This document shows positions 1-8,000 of a DNA stretch of 13,197 nucleotides, piece after piece. The notes beneath the pieces were generated by a model. The model was not told where the DNA came from. It did no database searches and worked only from the letters and a program-made list of their open reading frames with translations. Source of the DNA: Baffinella frigidus (Eukaryota > Cryptophyceae > Cryptomonadales > Baffinellaceae). The stretch's first letter is position 1, and each line of letters opens with the position of its first letter. The stretch lies in contig MU647983.1 of the NCBI GenBank assembly GCA_026770585.1, positions 22,003 through 35,199 of the forward strand, read 5' to 3'. The position numbers were made by a program, and so were the translations under genes.

Positions 1-278
1 GGGGGGTAGGGGGGTAGGGGGGCGCTCCAGGCCTTGAAGGGTGACTGGCGAGATGCTGTGGGGCGGCGGGCCCCGGGAGGTTGGGGTGGGAGCACCTCGG
101 TGTGAGGACCATCCGGGGAAGGGCCCATCGATCGACGTTGGAGCCATTGGCTGGAGAGAGGCTGTTGGTGGCGCACGGCAGCGTGCGCGTAAGGGTGGGG
201 AGGGGGGGGGGGGTATGAGGTTGCGTGCCTTGGCCGTGGGTCGAGACCTCTGCTGATAAGGGGAGATGGCGTGGTGGG
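1..278. other. G-rich non-coding stretch, no supported gene
   Basis: The stretch opens with G-rich runs and has a second long G run near 197-214. An open frame crosses it, but its composition is that of random GC-rich DNA and nothing resembles a protein family. The 16-base word GACGTTGGAGCCATTG near 135-150 also occurs inside the arms of the fold-back at 996-1182, so this may include a relic of that element family. The 401-639 gap further on is likewise without recognisable content. Confidence 0.5.
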
Positions 279-400
279 TACAGGGGTACCTCGCTCCTAA
301 GAAACCGCCCCACCCTGGGACCCTACAGTAGGACCATGCCTAGGGCCCTATGGTGGTCCTAGGGGGGGGGGCGTTTTCTTATGAGCGAGGTGCCCCTGTA
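279..400. mobile_element. MITE-like element, family A, copy 1
   Basis: A 122-bp element with terminal inverted repeats of about 26 bp. The left end reads TACAGGGGTACCTCGCTC and runs into TAAGAAA; the right end is its reverse complement (TTTCTTATGAGCGAGG...CCCCTGTA) with two mismatches. The interior holds CTACAGTAGGACC, GCCTAGGGCCCTATGG and GGTCCTA followed by a long G run. If the true ends are CAGGGG...CCCCTG, the flanking dinucleotide is TA on both sides, which could be the target duplication. No coding capacity. It is a full-length copy and serves as reference for the other family A copies. Confidence 0.8.
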
Positions 401-639
401 GGGTGGCAACTCCGATGAACTCAGGAAAATACAGTACAGGGGGGCTTGATGTGGTCCGAAAGGAAGCACGGCCTTTCTACAGAACCAGTTCCGGTGTCCG
501 CCTATGTTAGGAGCTCGAAGAACCTAAAGGACCTAAAGTGGCGTGGGGGGGGGTCGAGAGGGGTGTAGACGCGCGAGACTTAGTGAAAGTGCTCTCCGCG
601 ATTCTCAGTACGGGGACTTGGAGTAGCGTGGGATACATG

Positions 640-766
640 TACAAGGGTACCTCGCTCATAAGAAACCAACCCCCCCTCGGACCCAACAGTAGGGCTATGC
701 CTACATGCAGGGCCCTATGGGGGTCCTGGGGAAGGGGCGCTTTCTTATGAGCGAGGTACCCCTGTA
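640..766. mobile_element. MITE-like element, family A, copy 2
   Basis: A 127-bp copy with near-perfect terminal inverted repeats: TACAAGGGTACCTCGCTCATAAGAAA on the left and TTTCTTATGAGCGAGGTACC on the right, ending CCCCTGTA. The interior keeps AACAGTAGGGC, GGGCCCTATGG and GGTCCT. TA flanks both ends if the termini are taken as CAAGGG/CCCCTG. Open frames read through this element (peptides such as GTSLIRN or SEVPLY) are translations of the repeat ends, not genes. Confidence 0.8.
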
Positions 767-810
767 CGCCCGTCTCGGGAGCTATTGGAGCTCTTGGATG
801 GATTAGAGTG

Positions 811-916
811 ATATCCCTCAAGTGCCCAGTAGGCTCCTACACCCTACGGTAGGGTCCTATGACCTGCCTAGGGCGAGTTAGGGTGACTATGCACCCTACG
901 GGCACTTGAGGGATAT
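811..916. mobile_element. MITE-like element, family B, copy 1
   Basis: A 106-bp element bounded by a perfect 17-bp inverted repeat, ATATCCCTCAAGTGCCC and its reverse complement. The interior contains CAGTAGGCTCCTACACCCTA, GTAGGGTCCTATGACC and TGCCTAGGGC. It aligns along most of its length with the element at 1195-1298, so the two are copies of one family. No coding capacity. Confidence 0.75.
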
Positions 917-995
917 TGGTAGCTGCGCGCACCATGTGCAGGGGTACCTTGCTCGTAAGGAGGTGCGCACCCCTATGACCCTAAAGTACATTTAG

Positions 996-1182
996 TGTGA
1001 GAACCGAGGATAGGATGAGCCCGCCTCGGGATGACGTTGGAGCCATTGCTCTCTTTATTTGCTGTTGATGATCCTTCACTCACGAGGCCGTTGACATCCT
1101 AATAAAGGCTACAATACTAATAAAGAGAGCAATGGCTCCAACGTCATCCCGAGGCGGGCTCATCCTATCCTCGGTTCTCACA
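996..1182. mobile_element. Fold-back element with perfect 64-bp arms
   Basis: The left arm is 996-1059 and the right arm 1119-1182, exact reverse complements over all 64 bases, with a 59-bp spacer. The arms begin TGTGAGAACCGAGGATAGGA and end in CTCTCTTTATT. A transcript would form one uninterrupted 64-bp hairpin. The flanks CATTTAGTG (left) and CATTTGGGC (right), counted from a TGAGAA...TTCTCA terminus, look like an imperfect 9-bp target duplication. Long arms with 9-bp duplications are typical of Mutator-like non-autonomous elements, but this assignment is inference. It sits inside family A copy 3. Confidence 0.8.
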
Positions 1183-1194
1183 TTTGGGCCTATC

Positions 1195-1298
1195 TATCCC
1201 TTAAGTGGCCAGTAGGCTCATACGCCCTACCGTAGGGCCCTAGGACCTGCCTAGGGCTTCCACGGGCGATTATTCGCCCGTTGGTCACTTAAGGGATA
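1195..1298. mobile_element. MITE-like element, family B, copy 2
   Basis: A 104-bp element with 16-bp terminal inverted repeats, TATCCCTTAAGTGGCC and GGTCACTTAAGGGATA (one mismatch). The interior repeats the family B core (CAGTAGGCTCATACGCCCTA, GTAGGGCCCTAGGACC, TGCCTAGGGC). It also carries a private perfect hairpin, ACGGGCGA-TTAT-TCGCCCGT, at 1262-1281. It is inserted in family A copy 3. Confidence 0.7.
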
Positions 1299-1421
1299 AT
1301 AGCCCTACGGTGGTCCTAGGGGGGGGGGGCGGGCCCTCATATGTTTCAGGAAGGTATCCCGCTACTGACAGCGGTTCCTTGACTGAAAGGCAAATCCCCC
1401 CAAGGCTGTGTTACCCTGCAG

Positions 1422-1530
1422 GGTTACTCGAAATTAAGGGCACGCACCACCGTAGGGTCCTACATTAGGGCTATTCCTAGGAGCATAGGGCCACCCCAGG
1501 GGCGGTGCGTGCCCTTAATTGCGAGTAACC
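1422..1530. mobile_element. MITE-like element, family D
   Basis: A 109-bp element bounded by 27-bp inverted repeats (1422-1448 and 1504-1530), GGTTACTCG...GGGCACGCACC, with a single mismatch at 1431. The interior includes CGTAGGGTCC, TTAGGGC and TTCCTAGGAG, words reminiscent of families A and B. No coding capacity. Confidence 0.7.
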
Positions 1531-1604
1531 TCGGTGCTGTACGCCGAGGGCCGTGCGGTGGTCCTAGGGGGGGGGGGGGGGCATACAATCAAGGCACCCC
1601 TGTA
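1531..1604. mobile_element. Right-hand remnant of a family A element
   Basis: GGGCCGTGCGGTGGTCCTAG followed by a G run of about 16, then GGCACCCCTGTA at 1593-1604, matches the interior and right end of family A. The left half is not recognisable; the family D element lies directly before it and may have interrupted it. Confidence 0.45.
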
Positions 1605-1743
1605 CATGGTAGGGAGAAGCCCAAAAGGCAGGCGCTGGTATTTTAGGTGAAGGCCTTTCAACCCCCCCCCCCCCTCGTGGCTGGCTGTCAGTCGCTACAT
1701 GTCCATTCAGAGGGATTTGTCCGTCTGGCTCTGACAACAACAT

Positions 1744-2051
1744 TACAGGGGTACCTCGCTCATAAGAAAGTGCCTCCTCCTAGGGCCTTGCTGTACTACT
1801 GGAAAGCCACAGGGGAAGTCTCAAAAAGTAGCGGCAAGGATCCTTTCCGCTACTTTGGAGCCATTTGCATCTCAAAAGGCAATTTCTGCCCTAAGGACGT
1901 GACCAAAATTCGTCAAAAGGTAACCTATAAATACATGTAGTGTCGTGTCCACAAAAATTGAGACTTCCCCTGTGGATTTGCAGTAGTAGGGATGTGCCTA
2001 GGGCCCTATGGTGGTCCTGGGGCGGATGGCGCTTTCTTATGCACCCCTGTA
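1744..2051. mobile_element. MITE-like family A copy 5, carrying a nested element
   Basis: The left end is a perfect TACAGGGGTACCTCGCTCATAAGAAA terminus (1744-1769). The right end, GCGCTTTCTTATG then CACCCCTGTA (to 2051), lacks about eight bases of the usual terminus. The interior GTGCCTAGGGCCCTATGGTG and GGTCCTGGGG match the family. The element at 1794-1988 accounts for its extra length. Confidence 0.65.
1794..1988. mobile_element. Inverted-repeat element, family E, nested in family A copy 5
   Basis: Arms of 31 bp (1794-1824 and 1958-1988) match with two mismatches; the inner 18 bases, CCACAGGGGAAGTCTCAA, are perfect. Just inside the left arm is a near-perfect 32-bp palindrome at 1825-1856 (AAAGTAGCGG, then AAGGATCCTT, then CCGCTACTTT) with one mismatched pair. 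An open frame runs through this region but reads repeat sequence. Confidence 0.65.
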
Positions 2052-2065
2052 ACGATCGTTGTGTG

Positions 2066-2680
2066 CATAGGGTTTAGGGTTTCGGGTGTAGGGTTTAGGG
2101 GTTAAGGGTTAGGGGTTAGGGTTTAGGGTTTACATGTAGGGTTTGGGGTTTGGGGTTCAGAGTTTAGAGTTTAGGGTTCAAGGGTTAAGGGTTGGGGGTT
2201 AGGGTTCACGGTAAAGGGTTTAGGGTTCAGGGTTTATGGTGTCAAGTATATGGTTTATGGTTTATGGCTTATGGTTCACGGTTTAGGGTTGAGGGTTCAG
2301 GAGTCAGGGTTCACGGTGTAGGGTTAGGAGTTAAGAAGATTTGGGGGTTTAGGGTTGCAGGGTTAGGGGTTACGGGTTAGGGTTCAAGGTTCAGGATTTA
2401 GGGTTTAGGGTTTATGGTTTAGAGTTTAGGTTTTAGGTTTTAGGTTGTAAAGGTTCAGGGTTCAGGTTTTAGGTTTTAGGGTTCAGGTTTTAGGATTAAG
2501 GGTTCAAGGTTTAGGGTTTAGGGTTTAGGTTTTAGGCTTCAGGTTTCAGGGTTTAGGTCTAGGGTCTATAGTTTAGGGTTCAGGGGTAAGGGTTGGGGGT
2601 GCAGGGTTCAGGTCTTAGGGTGTAGTGCTTTGGTGGGTTACGGTTTCCAGATTTAGGGTTGAGGGTTCAGGGTCATCGTG
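2066..2680 (+). repeat. Degenerate telomere-like TTTAGGG array
   Basis: About 600 bases of TTTAGGG-related heptamers with many variants (TTCAGGG, GTTAGGG, TTTATGG, TTTTAGG), all with the G-rich strand on top. The array is much more degenerate than the tracts at 4848-5404 and contains no long perfect run. It resembles the intron-filling tracts of the downstream gene, but I found no convincing exons on both sides. It may be interstitial or sub-telomeric repeat, or an intron of an unrecognised gene. Confidence 0.8.
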
Positions 2681-3465
2681 GTTTGCAGGAAACTGTTCCG
2701 GTGGCTTACAAGGAAGTTGACCAGCTGCAAAGGGCAAATTTGTACGCGTGTATTCGGACCCCTGTACGCGTGTATTCGGATCGCAGCCACTCGGCTGAAC
2801 CTGCATGGGTACAGTTGAGGAACTCATCCGTAGATTACTCCCAACTCCTCAAGAGTGAGGTGGGATGTGGCCTTCGACGTGAGTGTAAATAAAAGCGCCA
2901 AAGCACTACCAAAGCATGGCCACCATCCATTCCCTTCCGTGAAATCCTTGTGAGGACCTAACCAACAAAAAACTAAGTGCGCATGTCCCTACTAGGCAGC
3001 TGCGAAGCAGCATCGAGCGATCCAGCATGTTCTGTATTCACAACCCCTTGCCCATGCGCCACATAGTCCAACTCAGTTGTCACTCCGCACGGCAAGATGA
3101 CCCCCCCACAACCCAACCCAACCCCGTCACACTCTGATCGCATTCCTAACCCCACAACGGCATACAACTCGATCTCATCCCTGCACTCACACGGGTATTT
3201 CTCGCAAAAGAGTGCTTGGTTTGGTATGGCCGCGGTCGGGGTGGATACAAGGCGGGCGTGTTGGTGGTAATAAAGGTCTCTCTCTCTCTCTCTCTCTCTG
3301 GCATCCCCTGTACGTACAGCCCACCAAAGCTCGACCGCTTCCAATACATCAGACCGGCATGTAGTGCGCCAAAAGACTTTTTAAAGACGCAGAGTGAGCG
3401 GAGCGAGCCATCCTTGTCACTTGCAAAAGTAGACGGCAACTGAAGGTCGACCACTTGTCGACGAA
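2681..3465. other. Gene-poor stretch downstream of the TCP11-like gene
   Basis: No supported gene. At the left edge TTTGCAG (2683-2689) looks like a 3' splice site, followed by an open stretch to TAA at 2890-2892 and an AATAAA-like AAATAAAAG. A terminal exon is conceivable but nothing in the peptide is recognisable. An 18-base sequence, TGTACGCGTGTATTCGGA, is repeated at 2741-2758 and 2763-2780. A (TC)n microsatellite lies at 3277-3299. The right part should hold the 3' untranslated region of the minus-strand gene that ends at 3466; no canonical AATAAA is visible for it. Confidence 0.4.
3277..3299. repeat. (TC)n dinucleotide microsatellite
   Basis: An uninterrupted run of TC repeats over 23 bases. 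Open frames through it give ERERER or SLSLSL peptides and are artefacts. Confidence 0.9.
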
Positions 3466-4350
3466 TCACGACGAAAAGGCGTCAGGTGCGGTGCCCCCCC
3501 GCACCAACATCAGCTTTGTGGCCTCCTCCTTGATAATGCGGTTGTAGTGCGTTACGTTGACGGCGAGGTTGACGCTTAACACCTTTCTGAGGACCCGTAC
3601 GTGGTTGTGAAGCCTGGGCCCCAGGGTGTTGAGGATGTGTGGTTGCATGAGCGGGAAGAGGTCTTGCGTCTTCGTGGTTGTGAGCGCGTCGATCACCAAT
3701 TGCTTCAACCGCTTGCTGTAGAGCTTCATAACCGCGGATGCGGTGAGGCTGCTTGCGAGAGAATTCTTGACGTTCTCGAGGTTCTCTTGGGACAGGGCGG
3801 AAGGCAGGTGCGCGACCACCTCCTCGACCCGGCCCGTGTGATCGGAGATGTTGAGAGTGCTCTTGAGAAGACACGCGCCGATATTTTCGAGGACCACGGC
3901 TGCGTGGGCGACCTTCTTCTGCACGAGGCAGCATTTGACAATTTCCAATGTAGTGGCCACGCCCGAGATGAAAACAAGGTCGCTACGGATATTAAGGAAA
4001 CGGGCTTCGTCGAACCGAAGCAGCTCAGGGTACAACCCCTCCTCGCAGTGAAGGAAGGCGTCCGCCACCCCTGCGGCCACGACTGTCTCGTACGCCTTAG
4101 TCGTGTGTTCGTTGTCACCCGCGAGGTCCTCGAGGCGAACTTCCCCCTTTTGCATCCCTTGAGCGATCGTCTCTGAAATCCACTGCGCCGAGCGGTCCAG
4201 CGGCAGGAATTCCTTCTCGATTGTCGTTGCCAGCTTTTGCTGAACGAAGGCGGCTCCGCCCGACGCGATCAGGGTGAGGCGTCGGTTGGAAGCCGAGATG
4301 CGCACCGTCTTGACGCGGTCTGAGAGAGAGCGCAGGGCCGAGATGAACGT
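3466..4350 (-). CDS. TCP11-like gene, exon 7 (C-terminal part)
   Basis: 885 bases, 294 residues plus TGA. It begins TFISALRSLSDRVKTVRI; the GTG at 4305 is an internal codon, not a start. It is mostly helical and ends with PRLHNHVRVLRKVLSVNLAV followed by VTHYNRIIKEEATKL. This matches the family's C-terminal pattern of a basic helix, an N-x-x-V-x-x-x-x-YN motif and a final Ile-Ile helix. The remaining dozen residues are Gly/Ser-rich. No introns in this part. Confidence 0.8.
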   Translation of the reverse strand, partial: TFISALRSLSDRVKTVRISASNRRLTLIASGGAAFVQQKLATTIEKEFLPLDRSAQWISETIAQGMQKGEVRLEDLAGDNEHTTKAYETVVAAGVADAFLHCEEGLYPELLRFDEARFLNIRSDLVFISGVATTLEIVKCCLVQKKVAHAAVVLENIGACLLKSTLNISDHTGRVEEVVAHLPSALSQENLENVKNSLASSLTASAVMKLYSKRLKQLVIDALTTTKTQDLFPLMQPHILNTLGPRLHNHVRVLRKVLSVNLAVNVTHYNRIIKEEATKLMLVRGGTAPDAFSS

Positions 4351-5013
4351 CTGGTGTAGGGTTTAGGGTTTGGGTTTTAGGGTGTGGGGTTTAGGGCTTA
4401 GGCATTGAGGTTGAGGATTCAAGGGTTAGAGTTTAGGGTTTGGGGTTTGGGGTTTAAGGTTTAGGGGTCAGGATTCAGTGCTTAGGGTTTAGGGTTTGGT
4501 ATTTAGGGTTTAGGGTTGAGGTTTGAGGGTTTAGAGTTCAGGGTCAAGGGTCACGGGTCAAGAGTTTAGGCTTGAGGGCTCAGGCATTTAGGGTTTAGGG
4601 TTTAGGGTGTAGGGCTTGCCGCAGGCTGCAACACGACGTCTGTCGCAGCATTCTCGAGGTCTTGCAACATGCGCTCTGACGCCTTCTCGACTTTTTTCAA
4701 CGCCGAATCCTCGTGCAAGGGCTGATGCGAGGCGCAGCCCCCTTGCATACGCGGCGGCTGGCCGAGGGCTTGGATTGTCTGCATCTGGTCGAGGACCTCT
4801 GAGATGGCACGCAGGATCTGGACACATGTCTTCCACTCCACCTTGCTCTGGTTTAGGGTTCAGGGTGTGGAGTTCAGGGTTTAAGGTTTAGGGTTTAGGG
4901 TTTAGTGTTGAGGGTTTAGGGTTTAGGGTTTAGGGTTTAGGGTTTAGGGTTCAAGGTATTGGGTTGAGGGTTGAGGGTTGATGGTTGAGGGTTTGGGGTT
5001 TAGGATTTGGGGT

Positions 5014-5045
<32 letters not shown>

Positions 5046-8000
5046 GGTTCAATGTTCATGGTGTAGGGTTTAGGGTTTCGGGTTTCGGGTTTCGGGTTTC
5101 GGGTTTCGGGTTTCGGGTTTCGGGTTTCGGGTTTCGGGTTTAGGTTTTAGGTTTTAGGGTTTAGGGTTTAGGTTGTAGGGTGTAGGGTGTAGGGTGTAGG
5201 GTTCAGGGTTCAGGGTTCAGGGTTCAGGGTTCAGGGTTTAGGGTGTAGGGTTTAGGTTTTAGGTTTCAGGGTTCTGGGTTCAGTTTTTAGGGCAAAGGTT
5301 AAAGGGTATAGGGTTTAGGGTGTAGGGTTTAGGGTGTAGGGTTTAGGGTTTAGGGTTTAGGGTTTAGGGTTTAGGGTTTAGGGTTTAGGGTTTAGGGTTT
5401 TGACCTCGCTGCGTAGCATCTCTTTGACATCATCGACATCGATCTCGAACTTTCCCATCTTCTTGCATCCATGGAAAAACGCGCCGTAGAGGTTGGTCAT
5501 GTCCTCAACGATATCCGCGAGCACCTTTCATTTCGGAACATAACTGAATCAGTTGCGCTGTCCTGGGCTTCCCAAACTCAAGATACACGATGTTTTAGGC
5601 GTCAAGACAAGGCTTGAAATAGCATAAATGGTCAACTGATTCAATGATGTTCCGAGAGCACCTTCACGGCACGGGCGTAGATCGGTGATGACAAGAGAAG
5701 GTCGTCCGCGAGCGACTTCCAAAAGGCCTCCTTGAAGCTGTTGCGGATCTTGACGGAGGACGCTTTTTCCCCAGCTGTGCCGTTCCCGTCGAGCTGGAAC
5801 CTAGTTTGGTGTTTGGTGTTTAGGGTTTGGTGTTTAGTGTTTGGTTTTTAGGGTTTAGGGTTTAGGGTTTAGGGTGTAGGGTTTAGGGTTTAGGGTTTAG
5901 GGTTCAGGGGTCAGGGTTTAGGGTTTAGGGTTTGGGGTTTAGGGATTAGGGATTAGGTTTTAAGTTTTAGGTTTTAGGGTTTGGGGATTAGGGTTGCAGG
6001 GTGTAGGGTTCAGGGTTTAGAGTGTAGGGTGTGGGGTGTAGGGTTTAGGTTGTAGGGTGTAGGGTGTAGGGTTTATGCTGTAGGGTGTAGGGTGTAGGGT
6101 GTAATGTTTAGTGTTTAAGTCTGAGGATTTAGGGTTTAGGGTTTAGGGTTTAGGGTTTAGGGTTCACGGTTTAGGGTTTAGGGTTTAGGGTTTGGGGTGT
6201 AGGGTATAGGGTTCAGGGTGTAGAGTTTAGGGTTTAGGGTTAGGGTTTAAGGTTAGGGATTAGGTTTTAGGATTTAGGGTTTAGACTGAAACCCCGGGTC
6301 GATCATGAGCTCGTGGGCAAGCTCCTCATTCGACAACTTTCGCGGCAACCTCAACTTTCGCGGCAACATCGAAAAGCCGAGCCTCTCGTCCACGACGGAG
6401 CTCGCTTTCGACCCCCCCGCCCCGCCCCCCCCCACGCGCGCGCGCTTGCGCATCGGCACGGTCCCCTGAGTCTTCGCACGGAGCTCGTCCATCTCCTTTT
6501 TGACCGTGGCTTTGCCACGTTGCCCCGCGATTGAAAGCGCCTTGCCACGCAGATGCTGGATCTTTTCCTCGAACATTTCGTCAAGACGTTCAGAATTGGC
6601 GCACTCGTCGTTTTGGAGGGCAAGCTGGGCCTCGAAAGACGCCTGTAGGTTGAGGGTTTAGGGTTTAGGGTTGAGGGTTTAGGGTCTAGCTTTAAGTTTA
6701 GAGTTTAGGGTTTAGGGTTTAGTGTTCAGGGTTTAGGGTTTATGGCTTAGGATTTAGTATTTAGGGTTCAGGGATTAGGGTTAAGGGTTTAGGTTTTATT
6801 TTCAGGTAAGGTTTTAGGTTTTAGGGTTTAGAGTTTGGGGTTTGGGGTTCAGGGTGTAGGGTTAGGGTTTAGGGGTTAGGGTTTAGGGTTGAGGTTTTAG
6901 GGTTTAGGGTTTTGGGTTCAGGGTTTAGGGTTGAGGTTTCGGGTTTCGGGTTTCGGGTTTCGGGTTTAGGGATTGGGGTTCAGGGCTGAGGCCTGGAGAA
7001 GGTGCATGATGCGCGCTATCAACTTCTTCTCGTCGGGCGCCTTCCACTCGTCGAACTTCTGGAGGTACTTGTGAAGCAGCTGGGGTATGGTTGAGGGTTT
7101 AGGGTTCAGGGTTTGGGGGTTGGGGTTTACGGTGTAGGCTTTAGGGTTCAGGGATTTTGTTGAGGGTTGAGGGTTTAGTGGTGAGGGTTTAGGGTTTAGG
7201 GTTTAGGGTTTAGGGTTCAGCGCTAAGTGTTTATGGTTCATGGTTTATGGTTCATGTTTATGGTTTATGGTTTAGGGTTCAGGGTTTAGAATTTAAAGTT
7301 TAGGGTTTGGGGTTCATGGTTTAGGGTTCAGGGTTCAGGGTTTGGGGTTTGGGGTGTAGGGTTTAGGGTGTAGGGTTAGGGTTTGGGGTTTACGTTTTAG
7401 GGTTTAGGGTTTACGGTTTAGGGTTTAGGGTTCATGGTATGTAAATAACAAGTGAAAACCCCTGGTTTAGGGTTTACAGTATAGGGTTTAGGGTTTAGGA
7501 TTTAGGGTTTAGGGTTTAGTGTTTAGGGTTTGGGGTTTGGAGTTTGGGGTTTAGGGTTTAGGGTTTAGGGTTTAGGGTTGAGTCTTTAGGGCCAAGGGAT
7601 TTGGTGTAGGGTGTAGGCTTGACTAGTGTTTAGGGGTTACGGTTTATGTTTTAGGGTTTAGTGGTTTAGTGGGTTAGGGCTTAGGGTTTAGGGTTTAGGG
7701 GACCATGGTGAAAGAACTGTGCTGCTCTGCCGCCTGGTTGATATCGCCCTGCGTATCCGCCGAGTTGATCGCGCCCCAGAGAGAATCGAACACTTGGAGC
7801 ATGTCGGCGGCCGCGACTTGGAGGTTCTTCGCGAGGGGGTTGCTGTCGCCCTCCAAAACCTCGTCCGGATGCAACACGACCAGGAAGGACATCAGGAACG
7901 TCCTCACGTTTACTTTTGGGCGCTCGGTCATCCCCATCTCGAAATTCCCCGGGTGGGTCATGGTGATGTAATAGAAGCGGTGGAGCAGATGCCTCATAAA

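Larger units (their letters stand above)
937..1364. mobile_element. MITE-like family A copy 3, split by two younger insertions
   Basis: The left end TGCAGGGGTACCTTGCTCGTAAG (937-959) matches family A and is followed at the right distance by CTAAAGTAC, equivalent to CTACAGTAGG of copy 1. The copy is then interrupted by the fold-back at 996-1182 and the family B element at 1195-1298. It resumes at about 1301 with GCCCTACGGTGGTCCTAGGG plus the family's G run, and ends in a decayed right terminus, AAGGTATCCCGCTA, near 1364. Removing the two inserts restores an element of roughly the usual length, which supports a nested series of insertions. The right end is diverged and its exact limit uncertain. 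Confidence 0.6.

Noticed and set aside
507-821. Open frames across 507-821 on both strands with peptides such as GTSLIRN and SEVPLY
   Set aside because: They translate the terminal repeats of family A elements; the same peptides appear wherever the element occurs.
2192-2380. Open frame in the telomere-like array
   Set aside because: A Gly/Val-rich repeat peptide caused by the heptamer period; no coding evidence.
2066-2680. True chromosome end
   Set aside because: The array is degenerate, internal and followed by genes, so it is interstitial.
2659-2892. Possible terminal exon on the plus strand after TTTGCAG
   Set aside because: No upstream exon found and no recognisable peptide, so noted only in the region description.
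2973-3469. Minus-strand frames of 107-123 residues
   Set aside because: They run through the (TC)n microsatellite and have no family resemblance.
3601-4176. Plus-strand 191-residue frame
   Set aside because: Shadow of exon 7 of the TCP11-like gene on the opposite strand.
4351-4619. Telomere-like tracts as breaks making the TCP11-like gene a pseudogene
   Set aside because: Every tract is bounded by usable splice sites and all seven exons join in one frame with no internal stop, so introns explain them better.
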